A DNA stretch of 64,000 nt from Ceratopteris richardii (lineage: Eukaryota > Streptophyta > Polypodiopsida > Polypodiales > Pteridaceae). The DNA lies in the NCBI GenBank assembly GCA_020310875.1, contig CM035407.1, positions 219,475,753 to 219,539,752 of the forward strand. The letters run 5' to 3'. This document shows positions 1 to 10,924 of the stretch, piece by piece. The notes below the pieces were generated by a model. The model saw only the letters and a list, made by a program, of their open reading frames with translations, searched no databases and had not been told where the DNA came from. Within the stretch, counting starts at the first letter, position 1. Each line of letters opens with the position of its first letter. A program made the translations under genes and the position numbers.

Positions 1-437
1 TTCCCTTTTCATCAATCTTGGAAATACACTGCAAAGTATGATAATAAGAATTCTGATGACCTTGTGTTGAAGAGATCAACATTGATGATGGCTCTAAAAA
101 GTGATGCATATTCATCAACAAATCAAATAAATATTTCAAGACTTTCTAGGGTATTGTAAGCAGGAAAGTCATCTATGATATGATTAGATGGTTAAGTACA
201 GTAGAGTCTAATCATAGCTTTTTGAAGGCAATTAGTAGGGAAACACGTACCACATGTATCACACAAGAGGTCAAGCATTTGATTATCAAGTTTCGGACAA
301 CAAAGAGCAGGGTGTCACCAAATAAGAAGGATATAAGGAGGACCAGACTTGGCAGAAATCAGTATTTGGAGCATCCTGTTCACCTTCTTGATGTATCTCA
401 GGTAATCCTATTTTCAATCATTGGTTCACGATTTTAG
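1..437 (+). pseudogene. Unidentified ORF remnant
   Basis: Reading frame 1 is open from the window edge to a stop near 157, and frame 3 is open from 180 to 437. A one-base shift near 175-180 joins them into one continuous basic protein-like reading. The right-hand part is rich in Lys, Arg and Thr and ends at LDVSQ followed by a GT, which could be a splice donor at about 402. I do not recognise a family. It could be a decayed exon of a host gene or part of a transposon. The left end is cut by the window. Confidence 0.2.
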
Positions 438-439
438 CT

Positions 440-1946
440 AATTATACAAGAACTAGTAACAAGTAACTTATAGTAATAATCTAATAGTAATATTTAACTA
501 GTAACAAGCTAAAAGTAATAGCTAACTAGTAACAAGATATTTAGAAATAGCTTATTACAACCAACTAACCAAGAAACTCGCTCTTAAGTAATAGACAATT
601 AGTAACAAGCTAATTAGTAATAGCTAATTACTAATAACCATCCAAGAACCAACTACTTAGTAATAGCTAATTGGTAGCAAGATAATTAGTAGTAACTAAC
701 AAGCTAAATAGTAATAGCTAATTACTGACAACTAAGAACCAACTACTTAGTAATAGGTAACTAGTAAAAAGCTAATTACTAATAGCTAATTACAAACAAC
801 TAACCAAGAACCAGCTACTTAGTAATAGCTAATTAGTAGAAGCTAATTAGTAATAGCTAATTACAAATAGCTAACCAAGAACAAGCTATTTAGTAATATC
901 TAATTACTTACAAGATAATTACTAATGACTAACTAAGAACTAGCTACTTATTAATAGCTAATTAGTAACAAGCTAATCAGTAATAGATTATTAGAAATAA
1001 TTAATTACAAACAATTAACCAACGACTAGCTACTTAATAATAACTAACTGTTAACAAGCTAAATAGTAGTCGCTAATTATTGAGAAGTAACTAAGAACCA
1101 CTTACTTAGTAATAGGTTACTAGTCGCAAGCTAATTAGTAATATCTAATTACAAACGACTATCCAAGAATGACCTACTTAGCAATATCTAATTAGTAACA
1201 AGCTACTTAGTAATAACTAATTAGTAACAAGCTAATCAACACTAGCTAATTATAAACACCTAACCAAGACCGAGCTACTTAGTAATAGCTAATTAGTAAC
1301 AAGCTAATTAGTAATAGCTGATTACAAACAACTAACCAATATCGAGGTACTTAGTAATAGCTAATTACTAACAAGCTAATTAGTAACAAGCTACTTATTG
1401 TTAACAAGCTAATGAGTAACAAGCTAACTAGTAACAAGCTAACTAGTAACAAGCTAATTAGTTATAACTAATTATAAATAGCTAACCAAGAACCAACTAC
1501 TTAGTAATAGCTAATTACTAACAAGCTAATTAGTAATAGCTAATTAGCAACAAGCTAATTGGTAATAAGCTAATTTGTAATAGCTAATTAGTAACAAGCT
1601 AATTAGTAACAAGCTAATTAGTAACAAGCTAATTAGTAATAGATAATTAGTAACAAGCTAATCAATAATATCTGATTACAATAACAAGCTAATTAGTAAT
1701 AGATAATTAGTAACAAGCTAATCAATAATATCTGATTACAAACAACTAACCAAGAACAAGCTACTTAGTAATAGCTAATTACTAACAAGCTAATTAGTAA
1801 TAGCTAATTAGTTTTCAAGCTAACTAGTAACAGCTAATTAGTACCAAGATAATTAGTAATTGCTAATTAGTAAAAAGCTAATGAGTAACAATTACTTAGT
1901 AACAAGATAATTAGTAACAAGCTAATTAGTAATAGCTATTTAGTAA
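440..1946. repeat. 14/15-bp AT-rich minisatellite
   Basis: About 1.5 kb is built from two interleaved, degenerate units: CTAATTAGTAACAAG (15 bp) and CTAATTAGTAATAG (14 bp), with interruptions of the type ACCAAGAACAAGCTACT that recur every 60-150 bp and suggest a higher-order unit. A 59-bp block at 1622-1680 is repeated exactly at 1682-1740, showing recent local duplication. TAATTA is itself palindromic. The array abuts the truncated integrase of the neighbouring copia fragment at about 1947. No coding content is seen. Confidence 0.88.
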
Positions 1947-3618
1947 TCTCTACTCACCAAGAACCCTTTGGTTGTTGGGTTGTATAGTCTGTAGCCTTTT
2001 TGGTTGTTGTCATATCCATTGAACGCACATCTTTTAGCTTTTGGATCCATCTTTCCTCTAACCTATGTAGGAACATGAGCATAAGCGATACATCCAAAAA
2101 TCTTACACTCATCCAAGCTTGATCTTCTTCCATTCTAAGCCTCATATGGTGTCATGCCATCAAGGGACTTTGAAGGTAAACTATTAATCAAATAAGTGGT
2201 TGTGGATATAGACATAGCCCATAAATAATTAGGTGAGTGTTTTTCATCTAACATGGACCTTGCAACTTCAACAATTGTCCTATTCCTTCTCTCTACCACT
2301 CCATTTTGCTCAGCAGTGTACCTTGTGGTAATCTCTCTTTGGATTCCCCTCTCTTGAAGAAAGGAGTCAAATTCATGGGAGAAGTACTCTCCCCCTCCAT
2401 GTGACCTCAGCCTTCATGCTTGTTCCTTGTATCATCACTCCTATCTTGTAAATCTGATAGGAGGGCCACATGTCCTGGCACATGATTGGAACAACCTGAA
2501 TCTATGTAGAAAACATGCTCATCAGATTTACCTTGAGGCATTGCCATATTCATGATTAGCAATGAGTCCTCTTGATTTGAGTCTTCTATGTAGTTATCAA
2601 AGTCTCTTCTTGCTCTATTTCTTTCTTGATAGTTTGAGTGGTTGTTACTATTGTGGTAGCCATTGAAGTTGTTGGTCCTTCCTCTAGAGTAGCCATAACT
2701 TCCTCTATTGTAGCCTCTGCCTCTTTGATTCCTAGAATTCTTAAAGAAACTCTCAGTTGTATGATTACTTAATACACAAATAGAACATGGACTAGAGTCT
2801 TGGGATCTCCCCCTACCTTGTCTTCCTCCTCTGCCTCTACCTCTACCATGTCTTCCTGTACCTTCATAGTTAGCTTGATGTATACCGGCTTCATCATCTA
2901 GTTTCTTTCCTCTTCCTTTAGTCTCTTTGGACTTTCTTTTATAAGTATACAAGGAAGAAGATAGATTACCTTTGGAGCCTTCTCCAATCTTAATAAGCTT
3001 GGCCTCATAAGTAGTTGTCCTTTAAGTGTATTGAAATCTGGTACATGCATATCCATGTGTAGATCCATAGTTTTAGTGAATGCCTCCCACTTGTCATCAG
3101 CATTTAAGCCATTGATGACCTGCCTTACAATTTGGTCTTGTTCTATTACCTCTCCAATGCTTCCCAACTGATCTGCTATGTCCTTGAGCTTCGTGACAAA
3201 ATCAATAACATTTTGTTTGGGATCTTTTTTGAGAGTTGTAAAGTCCAGACATAGTTGATGCTTCTTGGCCTTTGTACTTGAACAGAAGAAGGCCTCAAGT
3301 GCATTCCACACTTCCTAAGCTCTTTCACAACTTCTAATGTGAGGCAAAAAAAATCAACGATAGAGTTGAGGAGATAAGACCTTCAAGTGCATCCTTGGAA
3401 CACCATGTGCTCAATCTTTCTTGCTCTTCTTGTGTAGGTTGGCCTTTATTCCTAAAACTTGGCATAACTTCATCTCCAGCTATATGAACATATAGATTCC
3501 TCCCTTGAAGATAAGCTTCCATCCTTAATGACCAGGCTGAGTAGTTACCTTTGTCCAATTTGTCAATTGATGAAGGAAATCCATCTACCAAGTTGTCCAA
3601 CCTTACTTTGATACAGTT
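1947..3618 (-). pseudogene. Ty1/copia fragment: gag, protease start, integrase
   Basis: Minus-strand remnant of a copia polyprotein. From the right, a gag (UBN2-type) N-terminus at about 3595-3334 reads GFPSSIDKLDKGNYSAWSLR. Gag continues at 3311-2898 in another frame, then an Arg/Gly-rich nucleocapsid region and the protease motif FYIDSGCSNH at about 2520-2480. Near 2405 the reading jumps from just after the protease to the integrase core (GGEYFS..., EQNGVVERRNR), so roughly 0.7 kb present in the full-length relative at 56.8-61 kb is missing. The zinc knuckle is damaged. Integrase C-terminal sequence runs to 1947, where the minisatellite cuts it. Several frameshifts and stops. To its right, minus-strand CTGTATCAAAG at 3606-3617 resembles a decayed primer-binding site. 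Confidence 0.85.
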
Positions 3619-3894
3619 GTGAGGAGATGGATTTGTATTTGATGAAAATGAAGTGGTGTTGCAAAAGCTTTGCACTACACCAGCCATACGAATTCTACGG
3701 ATATGAAGTGGGCCCTTTTAGCTTACCAAAGGATGTAGTAGAAACCCTATGTACCTTGGAAGATCACTCTCAAAAAGTTAATTCAAAATATACAAGTTTG
3801 ATCAATAGTCAACATGAAGAAACTTTCTATTTTGGTCTTGAATGCTTCTATATTTCACTCAGTACCCCCAACACATACCCAATAGCACTTTAGG
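3619..3894. other. Unassigned spacer, possible LTR end
   Basis: Sequence between the minus-strand copia fragment and plus-strand copia A. On the plus strand it starts TGTGAGGAG just outside the possible primer-binding site of the left fragment, so the left part may be the inner end of that fragment's LTR. No second LTR copy is present to confirm it. The 88-residue plus-strand ORF here has no recognisable features. Confidence 0.25.
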
Positions 3895-6156
3895 GCATAT
3901 ACAAGACCAAGACACATCTAGGAACATTTAGGAGACCTTGGATAGATTTTACTTGTCATCAACCAAGGAAAGGAACATTCAGCTACAAAATGAGCTAGAT
4001 AATCATAGGAAAGCACCAAGCACTCACATTAATGAGTAGATTCTGAAGCTTATGAATCTTGCATATTCCTCGGTGCAATCGCAAGGTCAATCAAAGATGA
4101 AGATCATTTTTCTCACACTCTTAGATGTTTGCGAGAAGTGTAAAACATTCACCACATTGGTGTATGTGAGAAATTTCCTACCAAAAGCCAATCAATTTGT
4201 CACATTGATGGTGAGCAAGGAGATGAAAAAAGGATGTCCATAATGAAAGGGAAAAACCTCAAGCTCAAGCAACTAAGAAGAGTGCAGCCAAAAATATGGA
4301 TCAAGAGGATGAGGAAGGAGCATAGAAAGAAGAAAAAGATCACAAGGAAGTGAAGAATCCAATAGAGAATGCGACAACATGGAAAAAGGGACATTATGCA
4401 AGAGATCATTGGTCCAAAGGAGGAGAAAATAAATGCGACAATTGAAGAAAGGTAGTTATGCTAGTACTTCAACAAAGTCACAACATGAGAACTTTCTTAT
4501 GATGCATGGTTCTAGTCAAAGAGTCAATTTAGATATAATGTCATCCACAAATAGTGGCTGTCGCAACCATATGAGTTGGAATAAATATATTTAATTTAAT
4601 TTAAACTCACCCATTACTCAAGAACATGTAGATAAAAGGGACAAAAGTGAGCACAAGATTATGCATGTGGTACATGTCCCATCTAATGCATCTTAAAATT
4701 CGAAAGTGTTGAAAGATGTGTTGTGAGTGCCAACTACCAACAAGAACATGTTATGAGTAGGTCAAATGGTTGAAATAGGTTATGAGTTGAGGTTCAATGA
4801 TCAAGGATATCTTGTTGAAGAACCCATCAAGGGTTACAAGCTCATAGAAAAAGGAAAGAATTAAAGACGATTCTTCAGCATTGAGTTAAAGGAACTAACC
4901 CCTCACAATATCTACTTGTCAATTGAAATAAATAGATTGCAAAGATAGACTTGTGGCATCATAAAATTGGACACATAAACTTAAAAATAATGAAGGACAT
5001 GCAAATGAGGGCTTGGTGAGGTGGTCCATCCAGTCTTAGATTTCATAATTTATAGGAGGCATTCATTGTAGGTAATAGATATTTCATCATATTGGTTGAT
5101 GATAATTCAAGCTATTTTTGGACGTTTTGTATGAAGACAATTTGAGAGCTACTCTACCATTTCAAGAGGTTCAAAAACCTAGTGGATAAGGAGTAAAGGA
5201 AGTAGATAAAGACCCTCATATCCAATGGAAGGGGGAGGGTATTTCTCAAAAGAATTTTCATATAGTTCTACATGATTGTGGCATTGAAGGGAAATTTACT
5301 TATAGGTATAGAGCTCAACAAACTGGGGTGGTAGTGAGGAATAAACCATTTATAACAAAAATAGCTAGAGCTATATTAATTTAAATGACTGTTCCTAAAT
5401 CTTTTCGGGAAGATGCAACAAATATAGCCTTATAAATTATGAATAGGTGGCCAACCTCAGGAGTAAATGGGTCATACCTTAGGAATCTTTGGTTGTGTGT
5501 GTGTGTGTTATCTTCACATACCTCAAGATTTGAGACACAAGCTAGACCCGAAGGTAGATATGTGTAGATTTCTTGAATATTCTTGAGAGAAGAAGGCTTT
5601 TTAGATGTTATAACCCTGGAATCAAATAGATTAAGGTATCAAGAGATTTAATATTTGATGGTTTGCCGCCTTGGTATGGTACATATATGTGTTATAGGTT
5701 GAAGATACATATGAATCCATGAACAACCTCAAAAAGAAACCAAAAAGTATTGATACCACGAGTCCAACCACTTCAAGCACACCATTCAGGGAGATTAATA
5801 AATCCACTTGAAAATGAAGGAAAACAAGTGAAGCTCATTCAAGTGAAGGAAGCAAAAGAGGAAAAGAGAAGGTGAATAATGAAGACCATCAAGGGGTAGA
5901 AATGGACTCTAAAAGTAATCAACATGTGGATACATTCGAGACTTTCAGATTTAAAGCAATCAAGCCAAGGAGGAGGAGATTACTACCACCTAACGGTGAG
6001 GAAAGGTCATTGAAGAGGGTTGAATAGCCTGCTCACACATTAATTTATGATTCATCGGTCACATGACACTATACCTAGATGACTCAAGTTATAGCTTGTC
6101 AAGAACCTAACTCTTTTTAAGAAGCAAATTAGCATATGGAATGGAATGAAGCCATG
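3895..6156 (+). pseudogene. Copia A remnant, gag to start of RT
   Basis: Heavily decayed plus-strand copia polyprotein. Recognisable in order: gag UBN2 core at about 3920-4200 (STKERNIQLQNELDN, then ILKLMNLA), nucleocapsid region near 4380, protease motif near 4555 (NSGCRNHMSW), gag-pre-integrase at about 4730-5010 (YELRFNDQGYLVEEPIKGYK, LWHHKIGH), integrase core at about 5070-5400, integrase C-terminal region and linker to 6100. Reading needs repeated frame changes. It is interrupted after codons EAM at 6156 by a gypsy insertion and resumes at 9345-9350 in register (EDEFNAIKEND). Closest relative in the window is copia H. Confidence 0.8.
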
Positions 6157-6496
6157 TGTAAGAAATCGCTTAAATGATGTGTGTGACTCTCCTTCCATCC
6201 ATATATACCTTCTTGTACTCTAAAAATAGCAATGATATACTCTAAGAATAGCAATGATCGAGAATATTCTAGTGTAAACATGTGGCCATCATGCAACAGT
6301 TATTCATATTACTATCAAAGTAGTTCCCATTACTACCAAAGTACCTTAGGGTATCCCTTGAGCTTGGGACCTTGGCTAGCTGGTCCTTGTCCCTCACACA
6401 CATGGATTGATCCCTATGGATCAAATAGACTGATCCTTGTGGATCGATGATCCCTATGGATCACATGCACTGATCCCTATGGATGAATGTCTGACA
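6157..6496 (-). repeat. Gypsy element 3' LTR
   Basis: Left LTR copy, 340 bp, plus-strand ends TGTAAGAAATCGC and TGTCTGACA. It contains three to four copies of a GATCCCTATGGATCA-type palindrome near 6405-6485 and matches 9005-9344 along its full length with scattered substitutions. The coding orientation of the element makes this the 3' LTR. Confidence 0.93.
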
Positions 6497-6749
6497 TTCT
6501 CTCCCCCTTTTGAAGATCATTGTCCTCAATGATCAATGAGGGAAAGTAATTGCAAACCAGATCTTCTGATTCCCAAGTAAAATTAGTAAATGGTAATCCT
6601 CTCCACGACACTATATACTCCTAGCTGACATGATTCCTCAATCACTTCTATCTCCGATCTAATATCCTATCTGGAGAATGATCGAGACTAGTACTTTCTT
6701 GCAAAGAAACAATACCTTCTATTAGACTTTCCTCACTAGAAATATACTT

Positions 6750-7190
6750 TTAAAGTTTACTAACTAGAAACACTGAATGAACTCTGCAATCTAGAGGAAG
6801 CTCTAATTGGTATGCAACTTCACTTAGCTTTTTAACTATCTTCCAAGGTTCACAAAACCTTGGTGATAACTTACTACACTTCTCTATGGAGAGTGAAGTA
6901 GATAGCTTGTACCTGAAGAAAGACTCTATCTCCCTTCTCAAAGGATCTAGGAGATCTCTTCTATCAACATACTCTTTAGCCCTATCAGCGACTTGTTGCA
7001 TCTTTGCTTTAGCTATTTTTAAATTTGCTTGGACGTTCGCTAAGAACTCTAAATCACTAGGACATTGTTGTGGCATGCCTATGCTACTAGGAGCATTGGG
7101 ATTCATGCCATAGCTCATCTCAAAAGGAGACATACCTGTCATCTTGTGAAGTCTATTGTTATAAGCAAACAAAACAAGTAGCAAATAACT
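6750..7190 (-). pseudogene. Ty3/gypsy integrase C-terminal fragment
   Basis: The minus-strand ORF of 144 residues opens within the integrase core end (FAYNNRLHKMTGMSPFEMSYG) and continues through the linker (FLANVQANLKIAKAKMQQVADRAKEY split over positions 40-70) to the C-terminal barrel (LSPRFCEPWKIVKKLSEVAYQLELP) and the VHSVFLVSKL end that normally precedes a chromodomain. This order is diagnostic of plant Ty3/gypsy integrases. The catalytic DDE residues are not present, so the fragment is not functional. It is the only coding relic inside the 6157-9344 element. Confidence 0.88.
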
Positions 7191-8586
7191 ATCCTTATCT
7201 ATCTATCTCTCAAACACATATGCACCCAACATGTCCTCTAAAATCTAATAAGCCGTGTCGGTCCTATGACTCTGACATCCCTACCACTTGCATTCTTCTA
7301 GATCATGGAATCTTTGAGGATGAACTATTCTCTATTCTAGGTTCTAACTAGACATAATAGAATTCTAAGTTGTGAACTACTAAGTTCCTCATTCTAATGA
7401 CCTTGGCAATGCTTGCCCTTATCTTAAGACTTCCCTTGGTCTTTTACTTGAATTAATTTTCCCCAAAGAGTGATATCTACAAGATATCCACAAGCTTATA
7501 TGATTCTTTGATTAGTACACTACTAATCATTCATCTTGATCATTCGTATAGTTTGAATATTCTATGTATATTCAAAACAAGTAAGTGGCAGTGGAAAAGA
7601 AATAATTACAAGCATTTGCTCAATAAAACATGAAGAAATAAGAAACTTTTAGTATGTTTTAGATGCTTGCATGCATATGCATACTAATTTTCTAAAAATT
7701 TCGGGAGCATAACGACGTAATTTTGAAAACCGGAAAAATTACCACAAGCAATTTCTGTGATAATGGTGCTGGTAGGCACAATCTATCTACAAATAGACCA
7801 AATGGGGATTACACACCCTCAAAAGTTTTTTAATGCCGACAGACATAATATAACTACAAGTAGACCGAAAGGGTATACACATCCTGAAAAATTTATATTT
7901 TTCTTCTCGCTAACCTGCAAGATAAATACTTACCTTTCCCTACAAGAAGATTGCATGCACCACATGATACAAACTTGCATCTAAACTATGCATACAGCCT
8001 AGGTGCTATGCAAAATTGTGTGTTCTATATGCAATTTGATGCAAAAAGAGAGCAATAATGCATATAGATTGACTAGAAACTTATCTGGAGGTTCCAAAAA
8101 AATAATTTGTAGGTGTGTGTAGGGGCTGATGATGATCCATCTTTCGTCCGAATAGTGTGCCAAGACTCTTCCAAGAGTCGATTCTTCAAAACAATTCTTG
8201 AAAGAGGGTTGTTGAAGAGTAAACCAGTAAAATCCAAGCTTTCCAAATAACTGAGATTGAAGCCAAACTATGGGTTCCATCCACTCTATGAAAAGAGTTT
8301 GGAGAGCGCTTTCCTTAGCAACAAAAAGCTCGAGATTTGGAGAAGATATGCGCAAAATATAGCTAAATTAAGTGAAATAGGTAATAATTCTTGCACAAAT
8401 ACTTCAAATTGGCACAAAAATGGTCTTTGAATTGCTCCGCCCCCTGGAACGTGCGCAAGCCTAAGCTATATCCCACATGTGCTGATAGACTCCAAGAAAC
8501 CATATATATGCACTGGGATGTGTTCTTTAAAATCGAAGAGCATGCGCAGAGTTATCGGCTGCTCTAAGAGATGGCTCACTCACTTA

Positions 8587-8623
<37 letters not shown>

Positions 8624-9004
8624 GTCTCTACTGTGCATAGAAGCACAGAAGAGCAGGTCCCATGCGCTTAGAGATTTGGGCAAAGCTTCGGGTGGCCATC
8701 ATGTAGTGTGCAGCAGCAAGCCTCCATGAACGATCATGCATCCATCGTGAAGCACGCCAGAACGCGTAAGTAGGAAGAGGGTAGGCGTGTTCAAAAGCGG
8801 GCGATCATAGGGTGGATTCCCATGGGTTGTGCTTCCTACAAGACCCCTTACTCCACATAAGCTTTGTAGAAAATTCCTCCAGGGCAACAGTGATCGTCGA
8901 GCTCTCCCAACGGACGACGAGCAAGATCATCCTTGAAAAACGCAATAGCATGCTAAAAATGGACATGAACAGAATCCCTAAACAACAAATGCTCTGATGC
9001 CAAT
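7191..9004. other. Non-coding interior of the gypsy element
   Basis: About 1.8 kb of element interior between the integrase relic and the right LTR. No gag, protease, RT or RNase H motif was found on either strand. It holds a (TA)n tract at about 8586-8621 and somewhat GC-richer sequence from 8640 to 9000. The primer-binding site sits at about 8992-9003 on the minus strand. ORFs of 60-118 residues here show no family features. Confidence 0.6.
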
Positions 9005-9344
9005 TGTGAGAAATCGCTTGAATGATGTGTGTGAGTCTCCTCCCATCCATATATATCTTCTTGTACTCTGAAAAGAGCGATGATATACTCTAATAATAGC
9101 AATGATCTGGAATAGTCTAGTGTGAACATGCGGCCATCATGCAATACTTATTCCCATTACTACGAAAGTAGTTCCCATTACTACAAAAGTACCTTAGGGT
9201 ATCCCACGAGCTTGGGACCTTGGACAGCTAGCCCTTGTCCCTCACACACACGGATTGATCCCTATGGATCAAATAGACTAATCCCTATGGATCAATGATC
9301 CCTATGGATCACATGCACTGATCCCTATGGATCAATGTCTGACA
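9005..9344 (-). repeat. Gypsy element 5' LTR
   Basis: Right LTR copy, 340 bp, equal in length to the left copy and beginning TGTGAGAAATCGC, ending TGTCTGACA on the plus strand. It carries the same GATCCCTATGGATCA palindrome series near its end. The adjoining primer-binding site on the minus strand identifies it as the 5' LTR. Confidence 0.93.
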
Positions 9345-10726
9345 CCGTGGAGGACGAATTCAATGCAATCAAAGAGAATGACACCTGGTTATTAGTACCA
9401 AGAATAAATTATATGAAATTCATTAACAACAAATGGGTGTACAAGGTAAAGAGACATGTAGATGGAAGAATCTCTAGGTATAAAGCTAGTTTGGTTTCCA
9501 AAGGATTTGCTAAAAGCTATGATATAGAATTTGGGAAATCATTCATAGTGGCTAAGATTTCTATAATGAGGACTTTGATCGCAATCTTAGTATCAAAAGG
9601 TTTGAAGATGTACGAGTTGGATTAGAAGAATGCTTTCATAAGAGGAGATCTTCAAGATGTAGGCTTCCTAGAGTAGCCGCAATGCCTTGAAGACAACAAG
9701 CTTCCACATCATGTATGCAAGGTTAAAGAGGCTCTTTATGGATTCATGCAAGCTCCAAGGGCTTCAAACCAAAGAGTTCTAGACTCCTTGGTAGAATGTG
9801 GATACAATAAAATCCATGGACGCCCATAAGTGTTTGTCTAGAAGTAAGGAAGAAAAATTATTTTCCACCATATATATGTTAATGATTTGATCATTACAAG
9901 GGGTGATGGAGTCAAGATTATGAAAATAAAAAGGAATCTTGGATGTGACTTTGAAATCTCTGATGAAGGGATTTAATTTACTTCTTTGGGATTGAAGTAC
10001 CTTACAAAGAAGAAGACATATTTTTCATGCAAATGAAATACATTCTCGATCATTTGAAAAGTTTGTCTTGTGTGATTGGAAGCCTATTTCAAATCCATTA
10101 GAAGTAAATTTTGAACTTACGCATCATGAGGGTAAAGAACTATAGCACGTGACCATGTGTAAGTCAATCATTGGTTCTCTCTTGTATCCCACAATAACAA
10201 AATCATTTACTGCACATGTAGTTGGAGTGTTAACTCAATTTCATAGAAACTAAGATTATCTCATCTTGTTGCAGTGAAAAGTGTACTTAGCTACCTCAAA
10301 GGATGAGGGATTGAAGGGATCTATTATCCATTTAATAATAGATTATATGTACAAGCTTATTGTGATGTTGATTGGGTAGTTTCCAAACATGAAAGGAGCA
10401 AGTGGATATAATATCATGCTAGGGAAAAGACCATCTCATGGATGTCCAAGAAACAACGGAACTTGGCTCTCTCCTTTAACAAAACTAAGAAAATAGGCTT
10501 AACACAAGTCTGATGTGAGCTTATGTGGCTAAAGACATTGTCTTTTTATCTTAATTTACAAGTTAAAAAGTACCTATTACAAGATCATGTCTAAGAATGT
10601 AAAGGTGGATCATTCCAGTACAAAGGACAAATATGCAAGTTTGTTTACCAAAGCCTTCAATGGAGTAAGCTACAACATGTTAGGGCATGCATTGCAATAT
10701 AGCACCTAGGAAAGCTAGAGGGGTTA
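9345..10726 (+). pseudogene. Copia A remnant, RT and RNase H
   Basis: Continuation of copia A after the gypsy insertion. Reverse transcriptase (RVT_2 type) starts at about 9350 with NAIKENDTWLLVP, then WVYKVKRHVDG, RYKASLVSKGFAKSY and, after a stop at 9624, KNAF, ALYGFMQAPRAS. The YVDD catalytic box is changed to YVND near 9880. RNase H-like sequence is visible to about 10680 (YCDVDWVVSKHERSKW, TISWMSKKQ). Many stops and frameshifts. A short purine run GAGAGGGG at 10717-10723 precedes the 3' LTR. Confidence 0.82.
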
Positions 10727-10880
10727 TGTTGAAAATCATGTCTCAAACATATAGAAGGACTCATCCACAAGTTTTATGAGTGGGAAAATCAAACAAGAGA
10801 AACCAAAGTTGTGGAATCAAGATAAAAGCTCCAAAAAAATCAAACAAATTCAAATCTCATCAACATCCTTGTTAGAAGTT
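10727..10880 (+). repeat. Copia A/H LTR, left part
   Basis: Starts TGTTGAAAATCATGT just after the copia A polypurine run. It matches the start of the copia H 3' LTR at 27524 (TGTTAAAAATCAAGT) for about 150 bp, including the shared GTTGTGGAATCA block. Similarity stops near 10870, where gypsy-derived sequence begins. Confidence 0.65.
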
Positions 10881-10924
10881 TTTCTTATTTAACATTTCCC
10901 CTTACATTATTATTGAAAAAAGAA

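Larger units (their letters stand above)
6157..9344 (-). mobile_element. Short Ty3/gypsy element nested in copia A
   Basis: A complete two-LTR insertion of 3188 bp, coding orientation minus. Both LTRs are 340 bp with TG..CA ends. The plus-strand flanks are CCATG before 6157 and CCGTG after 9344, a 5-bp target duplication with one mismatch; removing the element and one duplicate restores the copia reading EAM-EDEFNA. Minus-strand TGGCATCAGAGC next to the right LTR is a one-mismatch initiator-Met tRNA primer-binding site. Minus-strand AAAAGGGGGAGAGAA next to the left LTR is the polypurine tract. The 2.5-kb interior is far too short for full gag-pol: only an integrase C-terminal piece remains, so the element is non-autonomous. 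Confidence 0.93.

Noticed and set aside
1954..2145. Minus-strand ORF as a separate small gene
   Set aside because: It overlaps the integrase C-terminal reading of the copia fragment in another frame.
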